In this document: positions 51,951 through 60,677 of the stretch, piece after piece | Numbering within the stretch: the first letter of the stretch is position 1 | How the letters are laid out: every line of letters starts with the position of its first letter | NCBI RefSeq assembly: GCF_013694245.2 | Contig: NZ_CP059322.2 | Span: 926,001 to 990,000, forward strand | DNA length: 64,000 nucleotides | Direction of reading: 5' to 3' | Source of the DNA: Micromonospora ferruginea | GTDB lineage: Bacteria > Actinomycetota > Actinomycetes > Mycobacteriales > Micromonosporaceae | The notes under the pieces: generated by a model | What the model was told of the DNA's origin: nothing | Databases searched by the model: none | What the model saw: only the letters and a program-made list of their open reading frames with translations | Translations under genes and position numbers: made by a program

Positions 51951-53678
51951 TCAGGAGGTCGGTTGGAAGACGATCCGGCGGTAGTCACTGAGGTTGTGCG
52001 TGCCGTTGTCGACCACTTCCAGGATCACGTGGAAGCTCTTCCCGGCCGCGTCGGCGGGAACGTTGATCGTGGCGGTGCTGGAGGTGCTGTTCGAGATGGT
52101 GACGGGCCCGGAGTACGTACCGGCGTCGGACTGGATCCACCAGTTGTACCGCAGGCCGTTGCCATCGGGGTCGAAGGTCTTGGAGGCGTCGAGCGTGACC
52201 GACGTCCCCTGCTTGGGCGTCTTCCGGAGGACGCTGACGCCGTCGTCACCGTCGAGGACGATGACCGGGTTCCGGTTGCCGGTCCCCGATTGAGCCCAGT
52301 CCATCCTGGCGGCGAAGTTGTTGAAGGACGCCGAATAGAAGCGACTGTTGTAGGTGCCGCACGAGCCGGCGCCGGTCCACACGTTGTTCGAGTCGCCGGT
52401 GAAGGTGCCGCCCCAGCTCGCCTGGTTCGGGGAGTCGGGATCGTTGAGCCCGGTCGGCGTCACGTAGAGGAAGGAAGGCGTATCGCCCTCGACCCCGTAG
52501 ACGTAGTTGGGATACTGCCGGCCGAGATTGCCGTGCCCCTGAATGTGGGTCTGGTACTGACTCCAGTTGGACTTGCCGGTGCCGTTCTGGAACTTCCAGG
52601 CGCACTCGTCCCAGATGAACAGGAGGTTGCCGCCGGAGACACTGCGCATCCACTGGTGCGAGCTGGCGCTGATGGGCTGCGAGGAGGACCGGTCCTGGTC
52701 CGTGATGGTGTACACGCGCAGCTTGCGCAGGAACGAGGTGAACTGGTCCTGGGTGCGGTCCTGCTTGACGCGCCAGATCGACTGGGCGACGGTGTTCCCG
52801 CCGCCCCAGACGGTGACGTAGAGGGGGCGGGCGTCGTTCTCGTCGGCCAGCCGGATGATCTGGTTGCTGCCGGGTGAGTCGTTCGTGGCGCCGAGGAACT
52901 GGACGCCCCGGTTGCGGCTGCCGGTCATGGTGCGGTCGCGCAGATACTGCGCGCTCGGCCAGTAGCCGATGTCTTGCCGGCTCTCGTCCTGGGCGAACCC
53001 GGTCTGACCCGACCGCTTCATCAGGTTCGGCAGGTCCTTCTCGTACGCGTTGATCGTGTCGTTGATGATGCTGATGAAGCCGCTCTTGGTCGGGTCGTTG
53101 AGCGTGTCGATGCTCCAGCCGGTGGTCAGCACCAGCGCCTCGATCTCGTACATGTCCGCGTGCGCGAAGAGCCGGGTCAACGACTCGTGGTCGTCCGGCT
53201 CCCAGGAGGAGATGTCCGTCAGCACCACCACGCGCGGCTTCGACGACGACTTCCGCACCGGGACGGTGGTGGTTTTGGTGCCGGTGTGTCCGTCGTTGTC
53301 GGTGACGGTGAGGGTGATGGTGTAGGTGCCTTCGGTGGTCCAGGTGTGGGTGGTGGTGGGGCCGGTGGCGGTGGTGCCGTCGCCGAAGTTCCAGGTGTAG
53401 GTGGTGATGGTGCCGTTGGGGTCGGTGGAGGTGGTGCCGTTGAGGGTGACGGTGTCGCCCGGTTTGGGGTTCGGTGGGGTGATGGTGAAGGCGGCGATGG
53501 GGTCGCCGTTGTTGATGGCGATGGTTCTGGTGGTGGTGGCGGTGTTGCCGTTGCTGTCGGTGATCGTGAGGGTGACGGTTTTGTCGCCGGGGGTGGTCCA
53601 GGCGTGGGTGGCGCTCACGCCGGTGGCGGTGGTGCCGTCGCCGAAGTTCCAGGCGTAGGTGGTGATGGTGGCGCCGGG
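51951..53678 (-). CDS. C-terminal half of CBM6-malectin-PKD-Sde182 protein (frameshifted)
   Basis: This frame carries the end of one PKD domain (TYAWNFGDGTTATG), a second complete PKD domain, then the Sde182/DUF1593 nucleoside-hydrolase-like domain and its Ig-like C-terminal domain. The nucleoside-hydrolase-type Asp cluster is LTDISSWEPDDHESLTR. WGGGNTVAQSIW, HGNLGRQYPNYVYGVEGD and DTPSFLY are family blocks, and NNFAARMDW leads into the C-terminal domain ending YRRIVFQPTS. The domain is named after a Saccharophagus cellulose-associated protein; its reaction is not established. The catalytic part is very similar to the gene at 57169-58530. It is separated from its signal peptide by a one-base deletion at 53676-53679. 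Confidence 0.82.
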   Translation of the reverse strand, partial: PGATITTYAWNFGDGTTATGVSATHAWTTPGDKTVTLTITDSNGNTATTTRTIAINNGDPIAAFTITPPNPKPGDTVTLNGTTSTDPNGTITTYTWNFGDGTTATGPTTTHTWTTEGTYTITLTVTDNDGHTGTKTTTVPVRKSSSKPRVVVLTDISSWEPDDHESLTRLFAHADMYEIEALVLTTGWSIDTLNDPTKSGFISIINDTINAYEKDLPNLMKRSGQTGFAQDESRQDIGYWPSAQYLRDRTMTGSRNRGVQFLGATNDSPGSNQIIRLADENDARPLYVTVWGGGNTVAQSIWRVKQDRTQDQFTSFLRKLRVYTITDQDRSSSQPISASSHQWMRSVSGGNLLFIWDECAWKFQNGTGKSNWSQYQTHIQGHGNLGRQYPNYVYGVEGDTPSFLYVTPTGLNDPDSPNQASWGGTFTGDSNNVWTGAGSCGTYNSRFYSASFNNFAARMDWAQSGTGNRNPVIVLDGDDGVSVLRKTPKQGTSVTLDASKTFDPDGNGLRYNWWIQSDAGTYSGPVTISNSTSSTATINVPADAAGKSFHVILEVVDNGTHNLSDYRRIVFQPTS

Positions 53679-54694
53679 GAGGTGGAGGTGGATCCGTCGA
53701 GGGTGACGGTCTGGCCGGCGGTGGGGTTGGTGGGGGTGTGGGTGAAGGCGGCGGTGGTGCCGGCGGGGGTGACCTTGATGGCGTTGACTTTGGCGTTCTC
53801 GACGTTGGAGACGAATTGGATGTTGAGGGTGCCGTCGGTGACGGCGATGGTGGTCTGGGTGGTGTAGGCGGTGTTGGCGCCGGCCTTGGCGTAGATGTCG
53901 AGGTCGGTGATCTTCTCGGTGCCTTCCATGAGCACGTCGAAGACCCGTTTGCCGGCCTGGGTGTGGTAGGTCTCGGCGAAGTAGAGGGTGACCTGGTAGG
54001 TGGCGTTGGTGAGGGTCTTGGCGTAGGAGAAGTTGCCGTAGCGTTCGCTCTGGAACAGTGGGTCGTCGGTGGTTCCGGCGATGGGTACGGCGTTGGTGTA
54101 GGTGGAGCCGCCGGTGTATCCGGTGTCGGCGGTGAAGGCGGTGCCGTCGGTGGTGGTGTAGGCGGGGCCGCCGACGTTGACCGCGAAGGAGGTCGGGGCG
54201 GGTGGTGGTGGGGCGGTGGTGCCGGCGAATTGCAGCCAGTCGACGTTGACGTTGCCGTTGACGAAGACGAGTCGCACGTCTTGCAGGCCGTTCTGGGCGG
54301 GCAGGGTCAGGGATTTGGTCTGGTAGGTGTCCCATCCGCCGGTGCCGCTCACCGTGAGGGTGCCGGTGTTGACCCCGCCGACCCAGACCTGGATTGCGGT
54401 GTTGCCGCCGCCGCCGTTGGCGGCGTTGATCTGGATGGTGTTGGTGCCGGAGTGCAGGTCGACGCCGTTGTACTGGGTCCAGGCGTTCGCGCCGACGTAG
54501 CAGAGCACGCCGTTGCAGACCTGCAGGGAGCCGCCGGAGCTGGTGTAGCTCTCGGCCTCGATCTTCGACCAGCCGTCCACCGCGGCAGCCGCGGCCTGTG
54601 CGTGCACCGGCCGGGCGTCGGACCACAACGCCGTCAACACCAGCAGTGGCACCGTCACCAACGCCACCGACAACCGATACCTCATCGATAACAC
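53615..54694 (-). CDS. N-terminal half of CBM6-malectin-PKD-Sde182 protein (frameshifted)
   Basis: A signal peptide (RYRLSVALVTVPLLVLTALW, cleavage near HAQA) is followed by a CBM6-type carbohydrate-binding domain (about 40-155, IEAESYTSSGGSLQV ... VNVDWLQFAG), a malectin-like domain (about 165-310, FAVNVGGPAYTTTDG, LYFAETYHTQAGKRVFDV) and the first strands of a PKD domain, TLDGSTSTS. After that this frame becomes Pro-rich nonsense and stops at 53615. Adding one C at the run 53676-53679 restores TSTSPGATITTYAWNFGDG, which matches the second PKD domain. GTG 54694 has GGAGG five bases upstream; ATG 54685 is an alternative. CBM6 is closely similar to that of the 55539 gene. Confidence 0.82.
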   Translation of the reverse strand: MLSMRYRLSVALVTVPLLVLTALWSDARPVHAQAAAAAVDGWSKIEAESYTSSGGSLQVCNGVLCYVGANAWTQYNGVDLHSGTNTIQINAANGGGGNTAIQVWVGGVNTGTLTVSGTGGWDTYQTKSLTLPAQNGLQDVRLVFVNGNVNVDWLQFAGTTAPPPPAPTSFAVNVGGPAYTTTDGTAFTADTGYTGGSTYTNAVPIAGTTDDPLFQSERYGNFSYAKTLTNATYQVTLYFAETYHTQAGKRVFDVLMEGTEKITDLDIYAKAGANTAYTTQTTIAVTDGTLNIQFVSNVENAKVNAIKVTPAGTTAAFTHTPTNPTAGQTVTLDGSTSTSPAPPSPPTPGTSATAPPPPA

Positions 54695-55386
54695 CACAAC
54701 CTCCAAGAAAGAGAAGACGAGAAACAACGGCCGGAAACAGTTGATCTCGCACTGATGCGCGCGACGGCGCTCCGAGCACGCCACCGTGCGACAGGGCGCG
54801 TTACGACCTGCCGTGGTGCGCTCAACTCGGAGCCGATATCAGTGCGTCGGGCAAACAGGCTTGAGTGGCCCGCGTCAGCAGATTGAAGAAGCTACCGCGC
54901 CGCGCCGGGCCAGCTAGGTCGGAAGTGCGCGGCGGCATGCTGCCGAATGATTTTCATACCGCATTTCCTTCCCTGTCATGGCCGTGGAACGGCGCACGAC
55001 ATTCGACGAATTCGGAACACCAGGCATCGCCCGGCCGCCGTCGAAGGGTGCGGCGATGAGCTCCGTCGTAGCCCGACGCTGTCGATCCATCCGATCGGAC
55101 GAGACGGTTGCCTCGGCCTATCACATTGGCTGTGATGATTGCACGACCGAACCGCTGCGACAAGTTCCATTCATGCATGAGTAAATATTCAGCATGATGA
55201 GGTTGTCGGCGTACGTCCAGCTTGCATGAGGTGGCGGTCGCCTACCTTCGGTGTCAACGCGAGTGCTTACGGTAGCGGTGGCGGCCGGCCTCCCGGTTGG
55301 CGGTGGGCTGGCGGTGAGGTTGGCGACGGTTAATCGCCGCGCGGCCTGCGCGTTGTCCTGCGTCGATGTGTTGCGAGCCCAGGTCA

Positions 55387-55416
55387 TTGACATTGCCAAG
55401 TCGTTAACACTACCGT
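55387..55416 (+). promoter_or_regulatory. Promoter of the CBM6-Sde182 gene
   Basis: TTGACA at 55387-55392 and TACCGT at 55411-55416 are separated by 18 bases, matching the actinobacterial housekeeping pattern TTGACA-N18-TANNNT. The gene starts 122 bases after the -10. Confidence 0.6.
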
Positions 55417-55438
55417 TGGCGCATGCATCGTCGGCAGG

Positions 55439-55455
55439 GAATATCTATTCAGAAC
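55439..55455 (+). promoter_or_regulatory. 17-base motif shared with the 62403 gene
   Basis: GAATATCTATTCAGAAC lies 23 bases after the -10, probably just past the transcription start. The same motif with two differences (GAATATTCATTCAGAAC) occurs at the same relative place before the Sde182 gene at 62403. A shared operator or activator site is inferred. Confidence 0.55.
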
Positions 55456-55538
55456 GGTCCGGGAGTGGCTCGCGACCGCTACGGCCGCATCCCCTGCAGA
55501 CCGCTCCGTGCGTACCGCCAACCTTGATGGAGACCACC

Positions 55539-57020
55539 ATGCTCCTGTCGAGACATCGACTGTCGATCGCCTTGCTCGCCATCCCCCTGGCAGCGCTGCT
55601 CCTCCTGGTCGGCGGCCTCCGGCTGACGCCGGCCGATGCCGCGTCCACCCAGGCGAACGCCGACGGCTGGTCCAGGATCGAAGCGGAGAGCTACCAGGCC
55701 TCCGGCGGCGCGCTGCAGGTGTGCAGCGGGGTCCTGTGCTACGTCGGTGCCGGCGCCTGGGTGCAGTACAACGGTGTCGACCTGCACACCGGGACCAACG
55801 CGATCCAGTTGAACGTCGCCAACGGCGGCGGCAACACCGGAATCCAGGTGTGGGTCGGCGGGGTCAACACCGGCACGCTCACGGTGGGCGGCACCGGCGG
55901 CTGGAACACCTACCAGAGCAGGTCACTCACGCTGCCCACGCAGAGCGGGCTCAAGGACGTGAAGCTCGTCTTCGTCAACGGCAACGTCAACGTCGACTGG
56001 CTGCAGTTCTCCGGAACCCCGACGACTCCCAGCCCGAGTCCCACCACGTCGACTCCGAACCCGACCCCCACTCCGACGCCCACCGCCCCGTCGGGCAAGT
56101 ACCGGATCGTCATCTCGTCCGACTTCCCGACGCTCGACGGTGCCAACAGCGACCCGGACGACGTGCAGTCGATGGTCCGCTTCCTGATGTACACCAACGA
56201 GTTCGACGTCGAGGGCCTGATCGCCTCCGCCGCCACCTACGCCAACATCGCCCGTAAGGCGAACATCCTGGCCGCGATCGACAAGTACGACCAGGTGGAC
56301 GAGAACCTCCGCAAGCACGACCCGGCCTACCCCAGCCCGGCCTACCTGCGCTCGGTCACCTTCCAGGGTCGGGACGGCACGTGGGGCAAGTCGACGGCGA
56401 ACAACATCGGCGCCGGCAAGGACAGCGAGGCGTCGGACGCGATCATCCGGATCGTGGACAAGCCGGATCCGCGGCCGGTGTGGTTCAGCATCTGGGGCGA
56501 CAACAGCCAGGTGGCGCAGGCGATCTGGAAGGTACAGAACACCCGCAGCTCGGCTGACTTCAACAAGTTCATCGCCAAGATGCGGATCTTCGCCATCGCC
56601 CACCAGGACGACACGATCGACTGGATGAAGCAGAACTTCCCCAGCCTCTTCATCATCCACTCGAACAACACGTACTTCGGCATGTTCTGCAACAGCGGTG
56701 ACACCTCGATCTGCAACCTGTCCTGGCTCGACGCGAACATCCGCAACAACCACGGTCCGCTCGGCGCCACCTACCCGCCGAAGGGGTGCTGCGTGACCGG
56801 CGTGCAGGAGGGTGACTCACCCGGCTTCCTGCATCTGCTCAGCGCCAACCGTCGGCTGAACAACCCCGAGGACCCCACCCAGCCGAGCTGGGGCGGACAG
56901 TACCGCCGCGACGGCTCCACCAACCACTGGGTCGACGGACCCGGCGGCGGCACCATCTCGCAGTGGCGCTCCCAGTTCCAGTCGTCCTTCGCCCAACGCG
57001 CCGACTGGAACGTGTCCTGA
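55539..57020 (+). CDS. Secreted CBM6-Sde182 (DUF1593) nucleoside-hydrolase-like protein
   Basis: A 493-residue exported protein. The signal peptide (about 1-34) contains LSIALLAIPLAALLLLVGGL. A CBM6-type module spans about 42-160 (IEAESYQASGGALQV ... VNVDWLQFSG). A Pro/Thr linker follows to about 187, then the Sde182 nucleoside-hydrolase-like domain to the end. The Asp cluster is SSDFPTLDGANSDPDD. The family WGGGNT block reads WGDNSQVAQAIW and EGDTPSF reads EGDSPGFL, so this copy is the most divergent. It lacks the Ig-like C-terminal domain found in the other copies. ATG 55539 has GGAG six bases upstream; ATG 55527 is an alternative. A promoter and a 17-base motif precede it and a hairpin follows. 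Activity unknown. Confidence 0.87.
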   Translation: MLLSRHRLSIALLAIPLAALLLLVGGLRLTPADAASTQANADGWSRIEAESYQASGGALQVCSGVLCYVGAGAWVQYNGVDLHTGTNAIQLNVANGGGNTGIQVWVGGVNTGTLTVGGTGGWNTYQSRSLTLPTQSGLKDVKLVFVNGNVNVDWLQFSGTPTTPSPSPTTSTPNPTPTPTPTAPSGKYRIVISSDFPTLDGANSDPDDVQSMVRFLMYTNEFDVEGLIASAATYANIARKANILAAIDKYDQVDENLRKHDPAYPSPAYLRSVTFQGRDGTWGKSTANNIGAGKDSEASDAIIRIVDKPDPRPVWFSIWGDNSQVAQAIWKVQNTRSSADFNKFIAKMRIFAIAHQDDTIDWMKQNFPSLFIIHSNNTYFGMFCNSGDTSICNLSWLDANIRNNHGPLGATYPPKGCCVTGVQEGDSPGFLHLLSANRRLNNPEDPTQPSWGGQYRRDGSTNHWVDGPGGGTISQWRSQFQSSFAQRADWNVS

Positions 57021-57064
57021 CCACCACCTGATCGGTGCTCGCCGTACTGATCCTCAGTGAGAAG

Positions 57065-57107
57065 CCGCGACTGCCGGGCGTCGCCCTCGGATGCCCGGCA
57101 GTCGCGG
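57065..57107 (+). terminator. Terminator hairpin between two Sde182 genes
   Basis: ccgcgactgccgggc and gcccggcagtcgcgg form a perfect 15-base stem with a 13-base loop, 45 bases after the stop of the 55539 gene. An ATG at 57091 lies inside it and was therefore not taken as a start. Confidence 0.8.
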
Positions 57108-57168
57108 TCGCCGCGGGACCTGCCGGGAAGAGGGCGACCCCGGCGACCTTCGAAAGGATGACCGCACC

Positions 57169-58530
57169 GTGACTGTCGCCCGCAACGACGGCCGTGCCGG
57201 ATCTTCCGCCGGCGACCGGCCGGCGCGACGCGCCTCGCTCAAGCCGCGCCTGGTGGTGCTGACCGACATCTCCACCTGGGAACCCGACGACCACGAGTCG
57301 CTGACCCGGCTCCTCGTGCACGCCGACATGTTCGAGATCCAGGGCCTGGTCCTGACGACCGGGTGGAGCTACGAGACTCTCGACGACCCGGTCACGAGCG
57401 GGTTCATCAACATCGTCCAGGGTGCCATCGACGCGTACGAGCGGGACCTGCCCAACCTGATGAAGCGGTCGGGGCAGGTCGGATTCACCCAGGACGGGAG
57501 CCCACAGGAGATCGGCTACTGGCCGAGCGCGCAGCATCTGCGGGACCGCACGACGACCGGCAGCCGGAACCGGGGCGTGCGCTTCCTGGGCGACACGAAC
57601 GATTCACCCGGCAGCGATCTGATCATCCGGCTGGCCGACGAGAGCGACGACCGGCCCCTGTGGGTGACGTTCTGGGGCGGTGGGAACACCCTCGCCCAGT
57701 CGATCTGGCGAGTACGGCAGGACCGTTCCGCCGACCAGCTGGCTGCCTTCCTCCGCAAGCTGCGCGTCTATGCCATCACGGACCAGGACAGGTCCCAGAC
57801 CGAGCCGCTCAGCTCCAGCTCGCACCAGTGGATGCGCCGCGTCTCGGCGGGCGAGCTCCTGTTCGTCTGGGACGAGTGCGCCTGGAAGTTCCAGAACGGC
57901 ACCGGCAAGGCCAACTGGAGCGCGTACGAGACGCACATCCAGGGCCACGGCAACCTGGGTCGGCAGTACCCGAAGTACGTCTACGGCGTCGAGGGCGACA
58001 CCCCCTCCTTCCTCTACCTCATGCCCACCGGGCTCAACGATCCCGACTCGCCGTGCCAGGCGAGTTGGGGCGGCACCTTCACCGGCGACTCCCGCAACGT
58101 GTGGACCGGCGCCGCCTCGTGCGAGGCGTACAACAGGCGCTTCTACACGGCGTCCTTCAACAACTTCGCCGCCCGGATGGACTGGGCGGAGTCCGGCTCC
58201 GGGAATCGGAACCCGGTCATCGTGCTCGACGGCGAGCACGGCGTCGGCGTGGTGCGGAGGACCCCCCGGCAGGGGACGGCGGTCACGGTCGACGCCTCGG
58301 CAACCTTCGACCCGGACGGCGACCGGTTGCGCTTCACCTGGTGGGTCCAGCCCGACGCAGGCACCTATCCGGGTCCGGTCGACATCGTGGGTGGCAGTTC
58401 CAGTATCGCCACCGTCAACGTCCCCGCGGACGCGGCAGGCGAGAGTTTCCACGTCGTGGTGGAGGTGGTCGACGACGGTCCGCACCGGCTCAGCGCCTAT
58501 CGCCGGATCGTCTTCGAACCCACCGTGTAG
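57169..58530 (+). CDS. Sde182 (DUF1593) protein without signal peptide or CBM
   Basis: A 453-residue protein consisting only of the nucleoside-hydrolase-like domain (about 28-345) and the Ig-like Sde182 C-terminal domain. LTDISTWEPDDHESLTR, WGGGNTLAQSIW, HGNLGRQYPKYVYGVEGD and FNNFAARMDW almost repeat the protein encoded at 51951-53678, so the two are recent paralogues. The protein starts at the domain boundary (KPRLVVLTDIS near residue 27) and its first 26 residues, VTVARNDGRAGSSAGDRPAR, are no signal peptide. It is thus either cytoplasmic or a duplicate that lost its export and binding modules. GTG 57169 has GAAAGG about 12 bases upstream. Reaction unknown. Confidence 0.85.
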   Translation: MTVARNDGRAGSSAGDRPARRASLKPRLVVLTDISTWEPDDHESLTRLLVHADMFEIQGLVLTTGWSYETLDDPVTSGFINIVQGAIDAYERDLPNLMKRSGQVGFTQDGSPQEIGYWPSAQHLRDRTTTGSRNRGVRFLGDTNDSPGSDLIIRLADESDDRPLWVTFWGGGNTLAQSIWRVRQDRSADQLAAFLRKLRVYAITDQDRSQTEPLSSSSHQWMRRVSAGELLFVWDECAWKFQNGTGKANWSAYETHIQGHGNLGRQYPKYVYGVEGDTPSFLYLMPTGLNDPDSPCQASWGGTFTGDSRNVWTGAASCEAYNRRFYTASFNNFAARMDWAESGSGNRNPVIVLDGEHGVGVVRRTPRQGTAVTVDASATFDPDGDRLRFTWWVQPDAGTYPGPVDIVGGSSSIATVNVPADAAGESFHVVVEVVDDGPHRLSAYRRIVFEPTV

Positions 58531-58630
58531 GACCGCCTCCACGACCAGATCACCAGGCACTCATGTGACCGGGGGTGTGACCCCTCGTCACCCCATCCGC
58601 TGACAGCGGTTCGAGAATGGAGCAGCTCAG

Positions 58631-60466
58631 ATGGAACCCGTTTTCCAACCGGGACGGGCGCGGCAGCGCCTGCGCCGGAGTGGCGCGGCAGCGGCCGCGC
58701 TGGTCACCGCGTCGGTGATGGTGGTAGGCGTCTCCACCCAGGCGCACGCGGCAGCCGGCTGTCGCGTCGACTACACCGTCACCAACCAGTGGGATGGTGG
58801 CTTCGGCGCCAACATCGCGATCACCAACCTCGGTGACCCGGTGTCGAGTTGGAGGCTGACGTTCTCCTTCGCCGCGGGTCAGAAGATCTCGCAACTCTGG
58901 AACGGAAACGTCACCCAGGCCGGCGGCAGCGTGACCGTGACGAACCTGTCCTACAACGGCGCCCTCGGCACCAATGCCACCGTCACCCCCGGCTTCAACG
59001 GTACGTGGAGCGGCACCAATCCGGCGCCCACCACCTTCGCGCTCAACGGTGTGACGTGCACCGGCTCGACCGGTCCCGGTCCGACTCCCACCACGCCGAC
59101 CACGCCCAGCCCGACGCCGTCCTCGCCCACGCCCACGCCGACGCCGTCCTCGCCCACGCCCACGCCCACCCCGACACCGTCGCCGACGGGCTCGGCCGGG
59201 GTGAAGCCCCGCGTGATCAACATGACCGACCTCGGTGCGGATCCGGACGATCTGGAGTCGCTGGTCCGGATGCTGGTCACGGCCAACGAGGTCGATCTCG
59301 AGGGCATCATCGCGACGACGAGTTGCTGGAAGCCGACGCAGGACGCGACCAACATGGCCAACCTGCTGAACCCGCGGCTGAACGCGTACGGCCAGGTCCT
59401 GCCGAATCTCCAGAAGCACGCCCAGGGTTACCCGACTCTGGCACACCTGCAGTCGATCTCGAAGCTGGGCCAGCGGGGGTACGGCATGGGTGACGTCGGC
59501 GCCGGCAAGGACAGCCCCGGCTCGGAGTTGATCATCGCCGCGGTCGACCGGAACGACGCGCGTCCGGTCTGGGTCAACTTCTGGGGCGGCGGCAACACGC
59601 TGGCGCAGGCGTTGTGGAAGGTCAAGAACACGCGCGGCCAGGCACAGGTCGACCAGTTCGTGAGTAAGTTGCGGGTGTACGACGTCCTGGGTCAGGACGA
59701 GGCCGGGGCGTGGATGACGAAGACGTTCCCCAACCTGTTCTACATCCGGGCCAAGAATCTGGTCTACAACTGGCAGCCCTCCGACAGCTGGGTCGACAAC
59801 AACGTCCAGAACCACGGCCCGCTGGGCGCGCAGTATCCCGACCGGATCTGGGCCTTCGAGGGGGACAGTCCGTCCTTCCTCTACCAGCTGCCCAACGGCC
59901 TGACCGATCCGCAGCACGCCGACTGGGGCGGCTGGGGAGGTCGCTTCGACCCGGTGAAGAAGGCCGGCGTTCGCGGCATGACGGAGAGCGGCAGACTCGG
60001 CGCGGAGCCGTCGTACGACCCCTACTACATGTACAGCGACGCCCCGGAGGGCGGCAGCTCGACGAGCCGATGGAGCACGGCGATCAACAACGACTTCGCC
60101 GCCCGGATGGACTGGACCGTCAACGGCTCCTACTCCGGCGCGAACCACCAGCCGGCCGCCGTCCTCAACGGTGACACCACCAGGCAGGTGCTCCAGCTCT
60201 CCGCCGCCGCCGGCTCCACCGTCAACCTGAGCGCCGTCGGCTCCAGCGATCCCGACCGGAACTCGCTCAGCTACTCCTGGACGTACTACGACGAGCCCAG
60301 CTCCTACAACGGCGCCGTCACCATCAACAACAGCACGAGCAGCACCGCGACCGCCCAGGTCCCGGCCAACGCCGGCGGGAAGAGCCTGCACATCATCCTG
60401 GAGATCCGCGACAGCGGCACGCCCACCCTGTACAGCTACCGTCGGGCCGTCATCAACGTCCGATAG
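58631..60466 (+). CDS. Secreted CBM2-Sde182 (DUF1593) nucleoside-hydrolase-like protein
   Basis: A 611-residue exported protein. The signal peptide (RSGAAAAALVTASVMVVGV, cleavage near AHA) precedes a CBM2 cellulose-binding module (about 41-140, CRVDYTVTNQWDGGFGANIA ... GVTCTG). A Pro/Thr/Ser linker of about 50 residues follows, then the Sde182 domain (about 195-500) with MTDLGADPDDLESLVRML, WGGGNTLAQALW, NHGPLGAQYP and EGDSPSFLY, and the Ig-like C-terminal domain ending YRRAVINVR. CBM2 indicates binding to cellulose or xylan in plant walls. ATG 58631 has GGAG about nine bases upstream. Two hairpins follow. Substrate unknown. Confidence 0.88.
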   Translation: MEPVFQPGRARQRLRRSGAAAAALVTASVMVVGVSTQAHAAAGCRVDYTVTNQWDGGFGANIAITNLGDPVSSWRLTFSFAAGQKISQLWNGNVTQAGGSVTVTNLSYNGALGTNATVTPGFNGTWSGTNPAPTTFALNGVTCTGSTGPGPTPTTPTTPSPTPSSPTPTPTPSSPTPTPTPTPSPTGSAGVKPRVINMTDLGADPDDLESLVRMLVTANEVDLEGIIATTSCWKPTQDATNMANLLNPRLNAYGQVLPNLQKHAQGYPTLAHLQSISKLGQRGYGMGDVGAGKDSPGSELIIAAVDRNDARPVWVNFWGGGNTLAQALWKVKNTRGQAQVDQFVSKLRVYDVLGQDEAGAWMTKTFPNLFYIRAKNLVYNWQPSDSWVDNNVQNHGPLGAQYPDRIWAFEGDSPSFLYQLPNGLTDPQHADWGGWGGRFDPVKKAGVRGMTESGRLGAEPSYDPYYMYSDAPEGGSSTSRWSTAINNDFAARMDWTVNGSYSGANHQPAAVLNGDTTRQVLQLSAAAGSTVNLSAVGSSDPDRNSLSYSWTYYDEPSSYNGAVTINNSTSSTATAQVPANAGGKSLHIILEIRDSGTPTLYSYRRAVINVR

Positions 60467-60475
60467 CGCATCCGG

Positions 60476-60509
60476 CCGACCGCCCGGGAGCATGCCCCCG
60501 GGCGGTCGG
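60476..60509 (+). terminator. Terminator hairpin after CBM2-Sde182 gene
   Basis: ccgaccgcccggg and cccgggcggtcgg form a perfect 13-base stem with an 8-base loop, 10 bases after the stop. Confidence 0.8.
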
Positions 60510-60556
60510 CGTTTCCTCGCCCGGTACCGCGCAGCGGGAGAGGCGTCCGACGGCGA

Positions 60557-60588
60557 AGCGCTCGGCCGGATGGTTCCGGCCGAGCGCT
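60557..60588 (-). terminator. Probable terminator of the pectate lyase gene
   Basis: agcgctcggccgg and ccggccgagcgct form a perfect 13-base stem with a 6-base loop. It lies 90 bases beyond the stop of the convergent pectate lyase gene on the minus strand. Confidence 0.65.
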
Positions 60589-60677
60589 CCGCTGGTTTCA
60601 CCGCTATCGCCACCGGCAGCCGTTCCGCCGTGGCCTCTCGGATCAGCCAGCGACCCGAGGGGCACTCGTCGGACCGG

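Larger units (their letters stand above)
54698..55538. other. Long intergenic region between divergent Sde182-type genes
   Basis: An 840-base gap without a convincing gene. It is locally poorer in G/C (especially 55100-55250, for example catgcatgagtaaatattcagcatg). The right part holds the promoter and 17-base motif of the 55539 gene. Short frames here have no ribosome sites or codon bias. Confidence 0.5.

Noticed and set aside
52974-54691. Plus-strand frames of several hundred codons over the PKD/malectin region
   Set aside because: They are Gly/Val-rich mirror images of repeated Thr/Pro/Asn codons on the minus strand, with no domains or ribosome sites.
12373-55142. Shared 15-mer ggctgtgatgattgc at about 12373 and 55128
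   Set aside because: A 15-base match is expected about once or twice by chance in a window this size, and the contexts are unrelated.
54865-55184. Small frames in the gap before the 55539 gene
   Set aside because: They overlap one another on both strands, lack ribosome sites and show no high-GC codon bias.
57091-57168. Upstream start (ATG 57091) for the signal-less Sde182 gene
   Set aside because: The codon lies inside the 57065-57107 terminator hairpin, and the added residues form no signal peptide.
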